Positions 1 through 6,087 of a stretch of 7,874 nucleotides of DNA are shown here, piece by piece; position 1 is the stretch's first letter; every line of letters begins with the position of its first letter. Below the pieces are notes generated by a model that saw only the letters and a list, made by a program, of their open reading frames with translations, searched no databases and was not told the DNA's origin. This DNA comes from Bacillota bacterium (lineage in GTDB: Bacteria; Bacillota; Clostridia; Acetivibrionales; DSM-1351). The translations under genes and the position numbers were made by a program. The stretch is from contig JAFABO010000190.1 of the NCBI GenBank assembly GCA_023426005.1, positions 1-7,874 on the forward strand, in the 5' to 3' direction.

Positions 1-578
1 GAGTAAGAATCGGGTTTGCTGTTACAGGCTCATTTTGCACCTTTGCTAAAATAATCCCTCAGGTAGAGAATTTGGTTAACGAAGGTGCAGAAGTTATTCC
101 AATAATATCTGAGTCTGTAAACCTGTATGATACACGGTTTAATAAAGCTGAGGATTTTAAAGACACTCTACAGGCCATAACCGGTAGACAGCCCATAAAC
201 TCTATTGTGGATGCTGAACCAATAGGTCCGAAAGCTCTGCTGGATATATTGGTTATAGCACCTTGTACCGGCAATACCATTTCCAAAATTGCAAATGCTA
301 TAACCGATAGTCCTGTTACCATGGCCTGCAAAGCTCATCTCAGAAATATGAGACCGATTGTGATAGCTGTTTCCACCAATGACGGGCTTGGAGCAAATGC
401 AAAAAATATCGGTATTCTGCTGAATATGAAGAATATATATATGGTTCCCTTTGGTCAGGATGATCCCATTAAGAAGTGTACATCACTGGTAGCAGATTTT
501 GATCAGATTTTGCCCACTATTCTCAATGCACAGCAGAATTGCCAGATACAGCCCATACTTGTTTATAAAAAAGTATGA
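1..578 (+). CDS. dpaB: Dipicolinate synthase subunit B, 5' end cut by window edge
   Basis: This is the B subunit of dipicolinate synthase, a flavoprotein-family (PF02441-like) protein. With DpaA it makes dipicolinic acid from the lysine-pathway intermediate in the mother cell during sporulation. The open frame runs from base 3 to a TGA at 576-578, about 191 visible residues. The Bacillus SpoVFB protein is about 200 residues, so only a few N-terminal residues and the start codon are missing. Diagnostic stretches are the N-terminal GFAVTGSFCTF nucleotide-binding loop, the APCTGNTISKIANAITDSPV segment and the following ACKAHLRNMRP and STNDGLGANAKNIG segments. The frame reads in from the left edge, so a TTG at 72 is not the start. 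A hairpin terminator follows at once. The asd-dapG-dapA genes that follow it in Bacillus are not here. Family assignment is secure from sequence; dpaA just upstream is expected but not visible. Confidence 0.93.
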   Translation, partial: VRIGFAVTGSFCTFAKIIPQVENLVNEGAEVIPIISESVNLYDTRFNKAEDFKDTLQAITGRQPINSIVDAEPIGPKALLDILVIAPCTGNTISKIANAITDSPVTMACKAHLRNMRPIVIAVSTNDGLGANAKNIGILLNMKNIYMVPFGQDDPIKKCTSLVADFDQILPTILNAQQNCQIQPILVYKKV

Positions 579-597
579 AAAATAGGTTAAAAGGTTA

Positions 598-640
598 TAA
601 ACGCCACGGAATACCAATTAAACCGTGGTGTTTATTGTTT
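598..640 (+). terminator. Intrinsic terminator after dpaB
   Basis: A 12-bp stem pairs 598-609 (TAAACGCCACGG) with 623-634 (CCGTGGTGTTTA), with one G-U pair and a 13-nt loop. A short T-rich run (TTGTTT) follows. It lies 20 bases after the dpaB stop and separates that unit from tepA. Confidence 0.8.
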
Positions 641-698
641 CAAATAATCTTAAAAATTATAATTTTTAAATTGCCGCTGCACCATTTTTACGTATTAT

Positions 699-727
699 TT
701 TATAAAATAACTTAATAATAATATAAG
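699..727 (+). promoter_or_regulatory. Weak candidate vegetative promoter for tepA-ylzJ
   Basis: TTTATA at 699-704 and TATAAG at 722-727 are 17 bases apart and match the housekeeping -35 and -10 boxes at 4/6 and 5/6. The spacer between dpaB and tepA is very AT-rich, so chance matches are likely. A perfect 16-nt AT palindrome (695-710) covers the -35 box. A sporulation sigma promoter is not ruled out. Confidence 0.3.
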
Positions 728-780
728 ACAAAAATGCAGAACAAAATTTATTAATTAAGGCAATAGCTTAGAACCTTAAT

Positions 781-785
781 GGAGG
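781..785 (+). promoter_or_regulatory. Ribosome binding site that sets the tepA start at GTG 791
   Basis: GGAGG at 781-785 lies five bases before GTG at 791-793. The in-frame ATG at 779 overlaps this site and has no ribosome site of its own, so GTG 791 is the better start. Confidence 0.8.
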
Positions 786-790
786 ATAGA

Positions 791-1549
791 GTGAATAAAC
801 AATACCGAGAAAATAATGAAACCCCGGAAAGCCAGCCGGCTGAGCAGCAGCAGGAACAAAACGCCAACCTGCAGGAGATCAGGGAACTTGGGACAACCAG
901 CCTGCCAAATGAGGAAAGCAACATACATTGCTTGTCCATTATAGGACAGATAGAAGGACACATACTGCTGCCGCCCCACAACAAAACCACAAAGTACGAA
1001 CATGTTATTCCTCAGCTTGTTGCCATAGAGGAGAGCAAACAAATTGAAGGACTGCTCCTGATACTGAATACGGTCGGAGGAGATGTGGAAGCAGGTCTTG
1101 CTATTTCAGAAATGGTAGCCAGTCTTTCAAAACCGACCGTTTCACTTGTCCTGGGCGGAGGGCACAGTATTGGCGTTCCCATGGCGGTTTCGGCTGATTA
1201 TTCTTTCATAGCCGGTTCGGCTACAATGACAATACACCCCATAAGGCTCAACGGATTGGTAATCGGTGTACCGCAAACCTATGAATATTTTGACAAAATG
1301 CAGGAAAGAGTGGTTAACTTTGTATCCAGCCATGCAAAAATAAAGAAGGATAAATTCAGGGAATTGATGCTGAAAACCGGAGAGCTTGCCAATGATGTGG
1401 GAACTGTTCTGTTTGGGGAAGAAGCTGCCAGGATTGGATTGATCAATGAGGTCGGAGGCCTGGCGGATGCTATCAGAAAATTGAATGAACTGATTGAATT
1501 AAACAGAAAGAAAACTGATTGTTCAAAGGAAGAGGGCGTACTGCAATGA
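791..1549 (+). CDS. tepA: TepA, ClpP-like serine protease family protein
   Basis: This is a ClpP/crotonase-fold protein of the TepA (translocation-enhancing peptidase, YmfB) family, 252 residues from the GTG start. Residues 1-40 are a polar Gln/Glu-rich stretch, probably disordered. The ClpP-like domain runs from about 45 to 232. The likely catalytic triad is visible: Ser126 in GGGHSIGVP, His149 in TMTIHPIR, and Asp202 in ELANDVGT, just before the GEEAARIGLINEVGG segment that matches the ClpP 'GLID' region. The NTVGGDVEAGLAI stretch (93-105) matches the ClpP oxyanion strand. In Bacillus the gene sits between the dipicolinate/lysine cluster and ylzJ-spoIIIE, and the same ylzJ partner follows here with an ATGA overlap. 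Its substrates are not established; roles in protein export and in spores have been proposed. No signal peptide or membrane segment is seen. Confidence 0.9.
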   Translation: MNKQYRENNETPESQPAEQQQEQNANLQEIRELGTTSLPNEESNIHCLSIIGQIEGHILLPPHNKTTKYEHVIPQLVAIEESKQIEGLLLILNTVGGDVEAGLAISEMVASLSKPTVSLVLGGGHSIGVPMAVSADYSFIAGSATMTIHPIRLNGLVIGVPQTYEYFDKMQERVVNFVSSHAKIKKDKFRELMLKTGELANDVGTVLFGEEAARIGLINEVGGLADAIRKLNELIELNRKKTDCSKEEGVLQ

Positions 1550-1782
1550 TTTTATATACCATTTATGATCCTTCCGTAATATTTCAAAATATCGACTATT
1601 ACAACCAGGAGAAATTGAACTCCGGATTTACTGAAATGAAAGTAAACGGGGTAAAGGTTCTCGCCTCTCCGGCCCAAAATGCCGGGATGCGGATAGAGCG
1701 GCTGCTCAGCACTAATCCCAGGCATTTTTTAGACCCCGGGCTTCAACCGGGAGTGAGCATACCGGAGAAGAGCGTTGATTAA
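1546..1782 (+). CDS. ylzJ: YlzJ-like small protein
   Basis: This is a 78-residue protein beginning MILYTIYDPSVIF, the typical opening of the YlzJ family found next to tepA in Firmicutes. The start ATG at 1546 shares four bases with the tepA stop (ATGA), which implies translational coupling. A purine-rich site (AAGGAAGAGGG) lies about ten bases upstream, so the internal ATG is preferred over an upstream frame opening at 1519. No domain, signal peptide or membrane helix is apparent, and the function is unknown. The C-terminal RHFLDPGLQPGV segment is proline- and glycine-bearing. In Bacillus the next gene is spoIIIE; here a terminator follows and no FtsK/SpoIIIE gene is present. Confidence 0.85.
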   Translation: MILYTIYDPSVIFQNIDYYNQEKLNSGFTEMKVNGVKVLASPAQNAGMRIERLLSTNPRHFLDPGLQPGVSIPEKSVD

Positions 1783-1783
1783 G

Positions 1784-1830
1784 AAAATTGCCATTCCTGT
1801 TGTGGAATGGCAATTTTAAAAATCTTTTTC
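1784..1830 (+). terminator. Strong hairpin terminator after ylzJ, possibly bidirectional
   Basis: A perfect 14-bp stem pairs 1784-1797 with 1804-1817 around a 6-nt loop. The GC core GCCATTCC/GGAATGGC is flanked by AATT and TTTT, and CTTTTT follows at 1824-1829. It starts two bases after the ylzJ stop. The A/T-flanked symmetry means it could also end leftward transcripts from the convergent gene that stops at 1880. Confidence 0.85.
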
Positions 1831-1879
1831 TATTTCGTCTACTTGACGGGTGGCACTCCCTTATTTTTTGTTAAGTCAA

Positions 1880-2878
1880 TTACTTAACATTTTTTGTGGC
1901 AATTTTAGCAGGAGCTATTATAGGATCTATGTGGGGCTCTCCGTAAACTCCATAGCCTTCGTAGTCGCGTTTTACTCTCACCTGAATTATATAGCTCCAT
2001 CCATCGTTGGCCTCATAAATCACCCATGTATCTTTAGTTGAATATTTTGCAATGGGATAATCATCATCATCTTTTTCAACATACCATGAATTGGCCGAAT
2101 TTCCCAGGGTTATATACTTGGTAATTTTTTTGCAATTCTTGTAGTCTGCCATAATCATAGCTTTAATATTTTTTTCCGATAATTCTGCATCCTTGTATGG
2201 ACTATTCTTCTGAGAGAACTGAACAGGTACTTTTCTTAAATTTGCCCTGTATGCGGCTGCAATTTTATTGCAATCATCGGCATTCTTCTTCAGTTTTGCC
2301 AAATCTCCGTTTGTCCAATCAATCTTGAAGCTTCCGGAAGCAATTTTCTGTCTGTTGAGAGTAAGGTCGATTGAAACTTCATGTTCTCCCGGTCCCAGCA
2401 GTATAAATAAATTTTCATACCAGCTTGTCAGATCATAACCTACAGTATCTTTAGGATTCGGAACAATTTCAAAAGTAAAATAAGCTTTGTTCGCCTGGTA
2501 ATCCTGAATATTCATGGGTATAATCGGATTTGAATTTCCCCAGTATTCCGCACCGTCAATAGTAATTGTTGCCATAGCCTGTACAGTTTCATAAGGAATA
2601 TACGTATCATCAAATGCCTCTCCGATTTTATCAATGGACTGTACGTTTTTATCAAGATAAGCTATTGCATAAATATTGCTGTTTGCATTAAACTTGCTGG
2701 TAAATTGACCTGCAGTTTCTTTTCCTGCCTTGATACTTGTTTCGGAGAATAAGATTTTCCCTACATTATTTTTATGTATGTCACTTGCATAAATGCTGGC
2801 TGCAGCAGCTACAGGGCTTACAACAAGTGTCAGCATAAGCGCTGCTGCCATAAAGACAGAAATAATTCTACGTTTCAT
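1880..2878 (-). CDS. Secreted protein of unknown function
   Basis: This is a 332-residue protein that I do not recognise. The start is well supported: AAGGAGG (2891-2885 on the minus strand) lies six bases before the ATG. Residues 1-27 form a classic Sec signal peptide: positive MKRR, a hydrophobic core to about residue 20, and an Ala-rich end (VAAAA, with a second possible site at IYA31). There is no lipobox cysteine, so it is probably secreted or held at the cell wall. Residues 35-190 look mostly beta-stranded; a GPGEHEVSIDLTL segment (162-174) resembles an Ig-like or beta-sandwich edge. Residues 190-255 are helical and Lys-rich, holding the only two cysteines (203 and 249), which could form a disulfide. 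The C-terminal part (255-320) is aromatic-rich with an acidic KDDDDY patch and RVKRDYEGYGVYGEP. No catalytic motif, dockerin or S-layer repeat is visible. It has a long candidate leader and its own promoter. Confidence 0.85.
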   Translation of the reverse strand: MKRRIISVFMAAALMLTLVVSPVAAAASIYASDIHKNNVGKILFSETSIKAGKETAGQFTSKFNANSNIYAIAYLDKNVQSIDKIGEAFDDTYIPYETVQAMATITIDGAEYWGNSNPIIPMNIQDYQANKAYFTFEIVPNPKDTVGYDLTSWYENLFILLGPGEHEVSIDLTLNRQKIASGSFKIDWTNGDLAKLKKNADDCNKIAAAYRANLRKVPVQFSQKNSPYKDAELSEKNIKAMIMADYKNCKKITKYITLGNSANSWYVEKDDDDYPIAKYSTKDTWVIYEANDGWSYIIQVRVKRDYEGYGVYGEPHIDPIIAPAKIATKNVK

Positions 2879-3081
2879 AAATTGCCTCCTTAATTTTAAA
2901 TATTTTAGACATTTGCTAAATGCCCGTACCCATTGGTTTTTATGGGTTTCAATAATTAATCCCTACAAATTTTCTCTCCGGCTGGTTAAAATGAAAGTAC
3001 CACCAAGCATTAAAAATCAGAAGACGGAGGGAAAACCTATAACGCTAAACTCCTTTCAACATACGCGGCTCTGAAGAGTAA
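2879..3081 (-). promoter_or_regulatory. Long structured 5' leader of the secreted-protein gene (candidate cis-acting RNA)
   Basis: Using the promoter at 3087-3115, the transcript would start near 3080 and carry about 200 untranslated bases. On the minus strand, 3035-3025 (TTTTCCCTCCG) pairs with 2980-2970 (CGGAGAGAAAA) over 11 bp with one G-U. Directly stacked on one side is a second helix, 3008-3002 with 2986-2981 (GCTTGGT/ACCAGC, one bulge), closing a 15-nt loop. That loop holds CTTTCA (2997-2992), complementary to TGAAAG upstream (3058-3053), so a pseudoknot is possible. Two more hairpins follow before the ribosome site: 2947-2942/2933-2928 (ACCCAT/ATGGGT) and 2924-2918/2914-2908 (GGCATTT/AAATGTC). 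I could not match it to a known riboswitch class. The interval 2879-3238 holds no convincing gene. Confidence 0.45.
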
Positions 3082-3086
3082 ATTGG

Positions 3087-3115
3087 ATTATACAAAATAG
3101 AGCAATTGTTGAAAA
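3087..3115 (-). promoter_or_regulatory. Promoter of the secreted-protein gene
   Basis: On the minus strand a perfect -10 box TATAAT (3092-3087) lies 17 bases after TTTTCA (3115-3110), a 4/6 match to the -35 consensus. Transcription would begin near 3080. The promoter lies between the thioesterase gene and the secreted-protein gene, so the latter is likely transcribed by itself. Confidence 0.6.
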
Positions 3116-3228
3116 GAATGATATTAAACATTAGCATTTTTTAATATTATACATATAATGTAGCAAGATGTAAATATGCCAATATTGTCCTTTATAAGTA
3201 AAAAAAATGAATAATGCAGAAAAATATT

Positions 3229-3256
3229 AAAAATGCTGTCATTTGCTATCATTTTT
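3229..3256 (-). terminator. Weak candidate terminator at the end of the thioesterase gene
   Basis: On the minus strand AAAAATG (3256-3250) pairs with CATTTTT (3235-3229) around a 14-nt loop, and AATATTTTT follows. The stem has only one G-C pair and overlaps the stop codon, so read-through into the downstream secreted-protein gene is possible. Confidence 0.3.
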
Positions 3257-3691
3257 TAGGGTAAAGACCTCACCTGAGAAAAAATCAATCTTCATATCTT
3301 TCCTGTAGCCGGTACCACTGAACCTGGCAACCAGAGAACCGTCTTCATCAAGTATATTTACATCACAGCCGCATATCTTCTTACCTGCTTCAAGCTCTTT
3401 TGCCTCGGCAGTTATGACTTTTCCCCGCGGTGCCTTGAAATATGTAATACCGGTATTGATACCCACTGTCGCCAGACCGCCGGAATTGGTTGCAGCAGCA
3501 AAAGCAAAATCCGCAAGGGTGTATATCGCTCCGCCCTGAACCAGATCGAGACCGTTCAGGTGTTTTTCTGAAAGCTCAAGGCGGGTGACTGCAAAACCGG
3601 CTCCAACCTTTATCAGTTCAATCCCAACATAATGGGCAAACCTGTCCCGTTCAAAAAATTTTTTAATAGCTCTTTCCAAATCCTTTTCCAT
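3239..3691 (-). CDS. PaaI-type hotdog-fold acyl-CoA thioesterase
   Basis: This is a 150-residue single hotdog domain of the PaaI/4HBT family, whose members hydrolyse the thioester of aryl- or acyl-CoA in the cytoplasm, usually as tetramers. The family signature is clear: HLNGLDLVQGG (44-54) followed by AIYTLADFAFAAATNS (55-70), with Asp61 in LAD corresponding to the catalytic Asp of PaaI. Strands such as TVGINTGITYFKAPRGKVITAEAKEL (75-100) and GCDVNILDEDGSLVARFSGTGYR (108-130) complete the fold. The usual His of the 'HGG' triplet is Gln52 here. GGAGGG lies eight bases before the ATG at 3691. There are no phenylacetate genes around it, so a housekeeping thioesterase is more likely than a paa-pathway enzyme; the true substrate cannot be told from sequence. 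Confidence 0.88.
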   Translation of the reverse strand: MEKDLERAIKKFFERDRFAHYVGIELIKVGAGFAVTRLELSEKHLNGLDLVQGGAIYTLADFAFAAATNSGGLATVGINTGITYFKAPRGKVITAEAKELEAGKKICGCDVNILDEDGSLVARFSGTGYRKDMKIDFFSGEVFTLKNDSK

Positions 3692-3724
3692 TCTCCTGAC
3701 CCTCCAAATACTTAAGTTTTAAAT

Positions 3725-3753
3725 ATTATTTCAAATATCTATTGAATTGTAAA
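3725..3753 (-). promoter_or_regulatory. Promoter of the thioesterase gene
   Basis: On the minus strand TTTACA (3753-3748, 5/6 to the -35 box) and AATAAT (3730-3725, 5/6 to the -10 box) are 17 bases apart. The start would be near 3718, giving a short leader before the GGAGGG at 3705-3700. Confidence 0.5.
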
Positions 3754-3791
3754 GAATATACATCAGTATGATGCTTAATTGTTCTTTCTGC

Positions 3792-3820
3792 TTTAAAATC
3801 TATTCCGGATTTGATACTAT
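3792..3820 (+). promoter_or_regulatory. Candidate extended -10 promoter of the GNAT gene
   Basis: TTTAAA (3792-3797) is 17 bases before TACTAT (3815-3820), and a TG at 3812-3813 gives an extended -10. It lies in the 157-base spacer between divergent genes, back to back with the thioesterase promoter. Confidence 0.4.
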
Positions 3821-3848
3821 TTTATAAAAGGATAATGGGGGAGGAATA

Positions 3849-4382
3849 ATGGGAGTCAGAAAGGCTGTAATTGAGGATGTTGGTGCAATGAGCTTTGTAC
3901 ATTCGCAGACCTGGAAAAAAGCATATGTTGATTTCATATCGGCAGAATATCTGGAAAACATTTCTGACGAGGGTTGGATTCCGCTGTTTTCAAGAGCGTT
4001 AAAAGAAAATGTACACCAGGCTGCGGTTTATGAAACAGACAAAAAGATTACGGGCACAATCACCTTTGGTGAGGCTCGAAAAGACCCGTCTCCGGAGTCG
4101 GTGCAGCATACAGGTCAAATTAATCCTGGCCAGGGCGAAATCATATCACTCTATGTGCTCCCGCAGTACTGGTCTGCAAAACAGGGGTATGAATTGATGA
4201 AATTTGCCGTTGAAGCGTTGAAAAGTCAAGGCTTTGAAAGTTGTTTTCTCTGGGTTATAAAAGATAATACCAGAGCCGTAAATTTCTACAGGCGTTTTGG
4301 TTTTACCAGCACAGGCCGATTAATGACCGTCATGCTGGCAGGGTTACCGGTTGTCGAGGAAAAGTACGAATTGATTTTTTAA
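3849..4382 (+). CDS. GNAT-family N-acetyltransferase
   Basis: This is a 177-residue single-domain GCN5-related acetyltransferase, which transfers acetyl from acetyl-CoA to an amine of a small molecule or protein. The N-terminal part (MGVRKAVIEDVGAMSFVHSQTWKKAY) is the usual first strand and helices. Motif A is at about 97-118 (GEIISLYVLPQYWSAKQGYELM) and motif B is canonical at 139-152 (DNTRAVNFYRRFGF). In motif A the pyrophosphate loop is unusual: the common Q/R-x-x-G-x-G/A reads W-S-A-K-Q-G, so the first Gly is Lys. The start ATG is supported by GGGGGAGG four bases upstream. The gene stands alone between its own promoter and that of miaB. The substrate cannot be told; a polyamine, ribosomal or antibiotic target would be guesswork. 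Confidence 0.88.
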   Translation: MGVRKAVIEDVGAMSFVHSQTWKKAYVDFISAEYLENISDEGWIPLFSRALKENVHQAAVYETDKKITGTITFGEARKDPSPESVQHTGQINPGQGEIISLYVLPQYWSAKQGYELMKFAVEALKSQGFESCFLWVIKDNTRAVNFYRRFGFTSTGRLMTVMLAGLPVVEEKYELIF

Positions 4383-4431
4383 TTAAAATGTTTTTCCGAG
4401 TTATTTGCGCAGAGTTCAACAGTTATTTTTC

Positions 4432-4459
4432 TTTAAAAAAAGGTTTTTTATGTTATAAT
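4432..4459 (+). promoter_or_regulatory. Promoter of miaB (extended -10)
   Basis: A perfect TATAAT at 4454-4459 is preceded by TG at 4451-4452, an extended -10. TTTAAA at 4432-4437 is a weak -35 at 16 bases. Transcription would start near 4466, about 47 bases before the TTG start. It probably drives miaB and perhaps the downstream genes. Confidence 0.55.
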
Positions 4460-4500
4460 ATTCACTGTATTTAAAAAACTATATAAGCCGCACTTGACTT

Positions 4501-4505
4501 GGAGG
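4501..4505 (+). promoter_or_regulatory. Ribosome binding site supporting the TTG start of miaB
   Basis: GGAGG lies seven bases before TTG 4513. The first in-frame ATG falls about 22 codons later without a comparable site, so the TTG start is preferred. Confidence 0.8.
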
Positions 4506-4512
4506 AGCTAAA

Positions 4513-5940
4513 TTGAGCAAAAGGGTAACTACGCAGGTATCTGCCGGGGAAATAGCCCGGCAGTATAAATATATAGAAATGCTCAGGGATTACCATCAAA
4601 ACAGGATTTCTAACACAGGAAGGCCGGTTAGATATACTATAGAAACCTTTGGCTGTCAGATGAATGAAAATGATTCTGAACGCATTTCCGGCATGCTTTC
4701 GGAAATGGGATATTCCGAAAGTGCAAGAAGAGCCGAAAGCGACCTTATAATCTTTAATACCTGCTGTGTCAGGGAAAATGCCGAACAAAAGGTGTATGGA
4801 CATCTGGGAGCCTTGAAAAAGCTTAAGGAAAATAACCCGGAGCTGGTAATAGCAGTTTGCGGGTGTATGATGCAGCAGCCCGAAGTGGTTGAGCATATAA
4901 AGAAAGTTTACAGACATGTGGATATAATATTCGGCACCCATAACCTGTACAAGTTTCCCGAATTGCTGAAAACTGCCGTTGAAAGCAAACAGACTGTAAT
5001 TGATGTATGGGATTCCACAGGGTCTATTGCTGAGAACATGCCGATAACACGCAAGGATAACCTTAAGGCCTGGGTTACTGTCATGTACGGCTGCAATAAT
5101 TTCTGCTCCTACTGCATAGTACCTTATGTAAGGGGCAGAGAGCGCAGCAGGAGCATGGCAGAAATAAAAAATGAAGTTGTCAGGCTTGCCCTGGAAGGCT
5201 GCAAGGAAATTACCCTGCTTGGACAGAATGTAAACTCTTACGGCAAGGATCTGGAGGGCGGCTACACCTTCGCCGGCCTGCTCAGAGAGCTGAATACCGT
5301 TGACGGCATTGAGAGGATACGCTTTATGACCTCACATCCCAAGGATCTCTCCGACGAGCTGATATACGCCATGAGAGACTGTAAAAAAGTATGCGGGCAT
5401 TTGCATTTACCGGTCCAGGCCGGCAGCACAAAAATACTTGACGAAATGAACCGGAGGTATACAAAGGAACAGTACCTGGGCCTGGTTGAAAAGGTGAGGA
5501 CTCACATTCCGGGTATTGCTTTATCTACGGATATTATAGTAGGTTTTCCGGGAGAGACTGAGGAGGATTTTTGCGAGACCCTTGACGTTGTGGCAAAAGC
5601 CAGGTTTGACATGGCCTATACCTTCCTTTATTCCAAAAGGACAGGAACACCTGCCGCAAAGAATCCGGAACAGGTCTCAGAGGAGGTTAAAAAGGAGAGA
5701 TTTGACAGGCTCCTGGCGCTGCAGAACTCCATAAGCAGAGAAATAAACGATGAATTACTGGGAAAGGAAGCAGAGGTCCTGGTGGAAGGGCTTAGCAAAA
5801 GCAGCAAGACCACCTACACCGGCAGAACCGGAGAAAATAAAATCGTCAATTTCAAAGGAAACCCCGAACTGGTGGGCAAGCTTGTCAAAGTAAAGATTGA
5901 CACCATACAGACCTGGTCCCTGCTGGGAAAACTGATATAG
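4513..5940 (+). CDS. miaB: tRNA-2-methylthio-N6-dimethylallyladenosine synthase MiaB
   Basis: MiaB is a radical-SAM methylthiotransferase that adds a methylthio group to i6A37 of tRNAs reading codons that start with U, using two [4Fe-4S] clusters. The protein has 475 residues from a TTG start. An N-terminal extension (1-38) resembles that of Bacillus YmcB. The UPF0004 domain (about 40-165) has its three cluster cysteines: Cys48 in FGCQMN, Cys84 in NTCCVREN and Cys118 in CGCMMQQPE. The radical-SAM domain carries Cys194, Cys198 and Cys201 in GCNNFCSYCIVPYVRGRERSR-type sequence, then LLGQNVNSYG, TSHPKDLS, LHLPVQAGS and TDIIVGFPGETEEDF. The C-terminal TRAM domain (about 410-475) binds tRNA. NTCC instead of the common NTCA puts a spare cysteine next to a ligand. 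It precedes a YlbF-family gene and mutS, as ymcB precedes ymcA in Bacillus. Confidence 0.96.
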   Translation: MSKRVTTQVSAGEIARQYKYIEMLRDYHQNRISNTGRPVRYTIETFGCQMNENDSERISGMLSEMGYSESARRAESDLIIFNTCCVRENAEQKVYGHLGALKKLKENNPELVIAVCGCMMQQPEVVEHIKKVYRHVDIIFGTHNLYKFPELLKTAVESKQTVIDVWDSTGSIAENMPITRKDNLKAWVTVMYGCNNFCSYCIVPYVRGRERSRSMAEIKNEVVRLALEGCKEITLLGQNVNSYGKDLEGGYTFAGLLRELNTVDGIERIRFMTSHPKDLSDELIYAMRDCKKVCGHLHLPVQAGSTKILDEMNRRYTKEQYLGLVEKVRTHIPGIALSTDIIVGFPGETEEDFCETLDVVAKARFDMAYTFLYSKRTGTPAAKNPEQVSEEVKKERFDRLLALQNSISREINDELLGKEAEVLVEGLSKSSKTTYTGRTGENKIVNFKGNPELVGKLVKVKIDTIQTWSLLGKLI

Positions 5941-6043
5941 TCACCAAAATCCTATGAACCGGATAAAATGGGTATGGAAATAAAAACAACAAAAACAGTT
6001 TGAATAATGACAGAAGGTATGATTAAAAAGTTGAAAATATAAA

Positions 6044-6084
6044 TTGACAGGCCGGCGAAAAGAAAAGTATTGATAACCGGCCGG
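6044..6084 (+). promoter_or_regulatory. TTGACA box with GC inverted repeat before the YlbF-family gene
   Basis: A consensus TTGACA at 6044-6049 is directly followed by GGCCGG (6050-6055), which pairs with CCGGCC (6077-6082) across 21 bases. A -10 box at the right distance is poor (TATTGA, 6068-6073). It could be a regulated promoter with an operator, or an RNA hairpin just upstream of the ribosome site. The rest of the 157-base spacer after miaB shows nothing else. Confidence 0.3.
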
Positions 6085-6087
6085 AAT

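Noticed and set aside
2970..3035. A known riboswitch such as c-di-GMP class I, lysine or guanidine in the secreted-protein leader
   Set aside because: None of the conserved core stretches of these classes, as I know them, could be found in order on either strand.
2793..3074. Rightward open frame of 93 codons covering the start of the secreted-protein gene and its leader
   Set aside because: It has no ribosome site, lies opposite a well-marked gene start, and its C-terminal part coincides with the structured leader.
4434..4450. AAAAAA/TTTTTT hairpin upstream of miaB as a terminator of the GNAT gene
   Set aside because: The stem has only A-T pairs and a 3-nt loop and overlaps the miaB promoter spacer, so it is too weak to call.
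4471..4941. Leftward 156-codon frame inside miaB
   Set aside because: It lies wholly opposite the well-identified miaB frame and its translation resembles no protein family.
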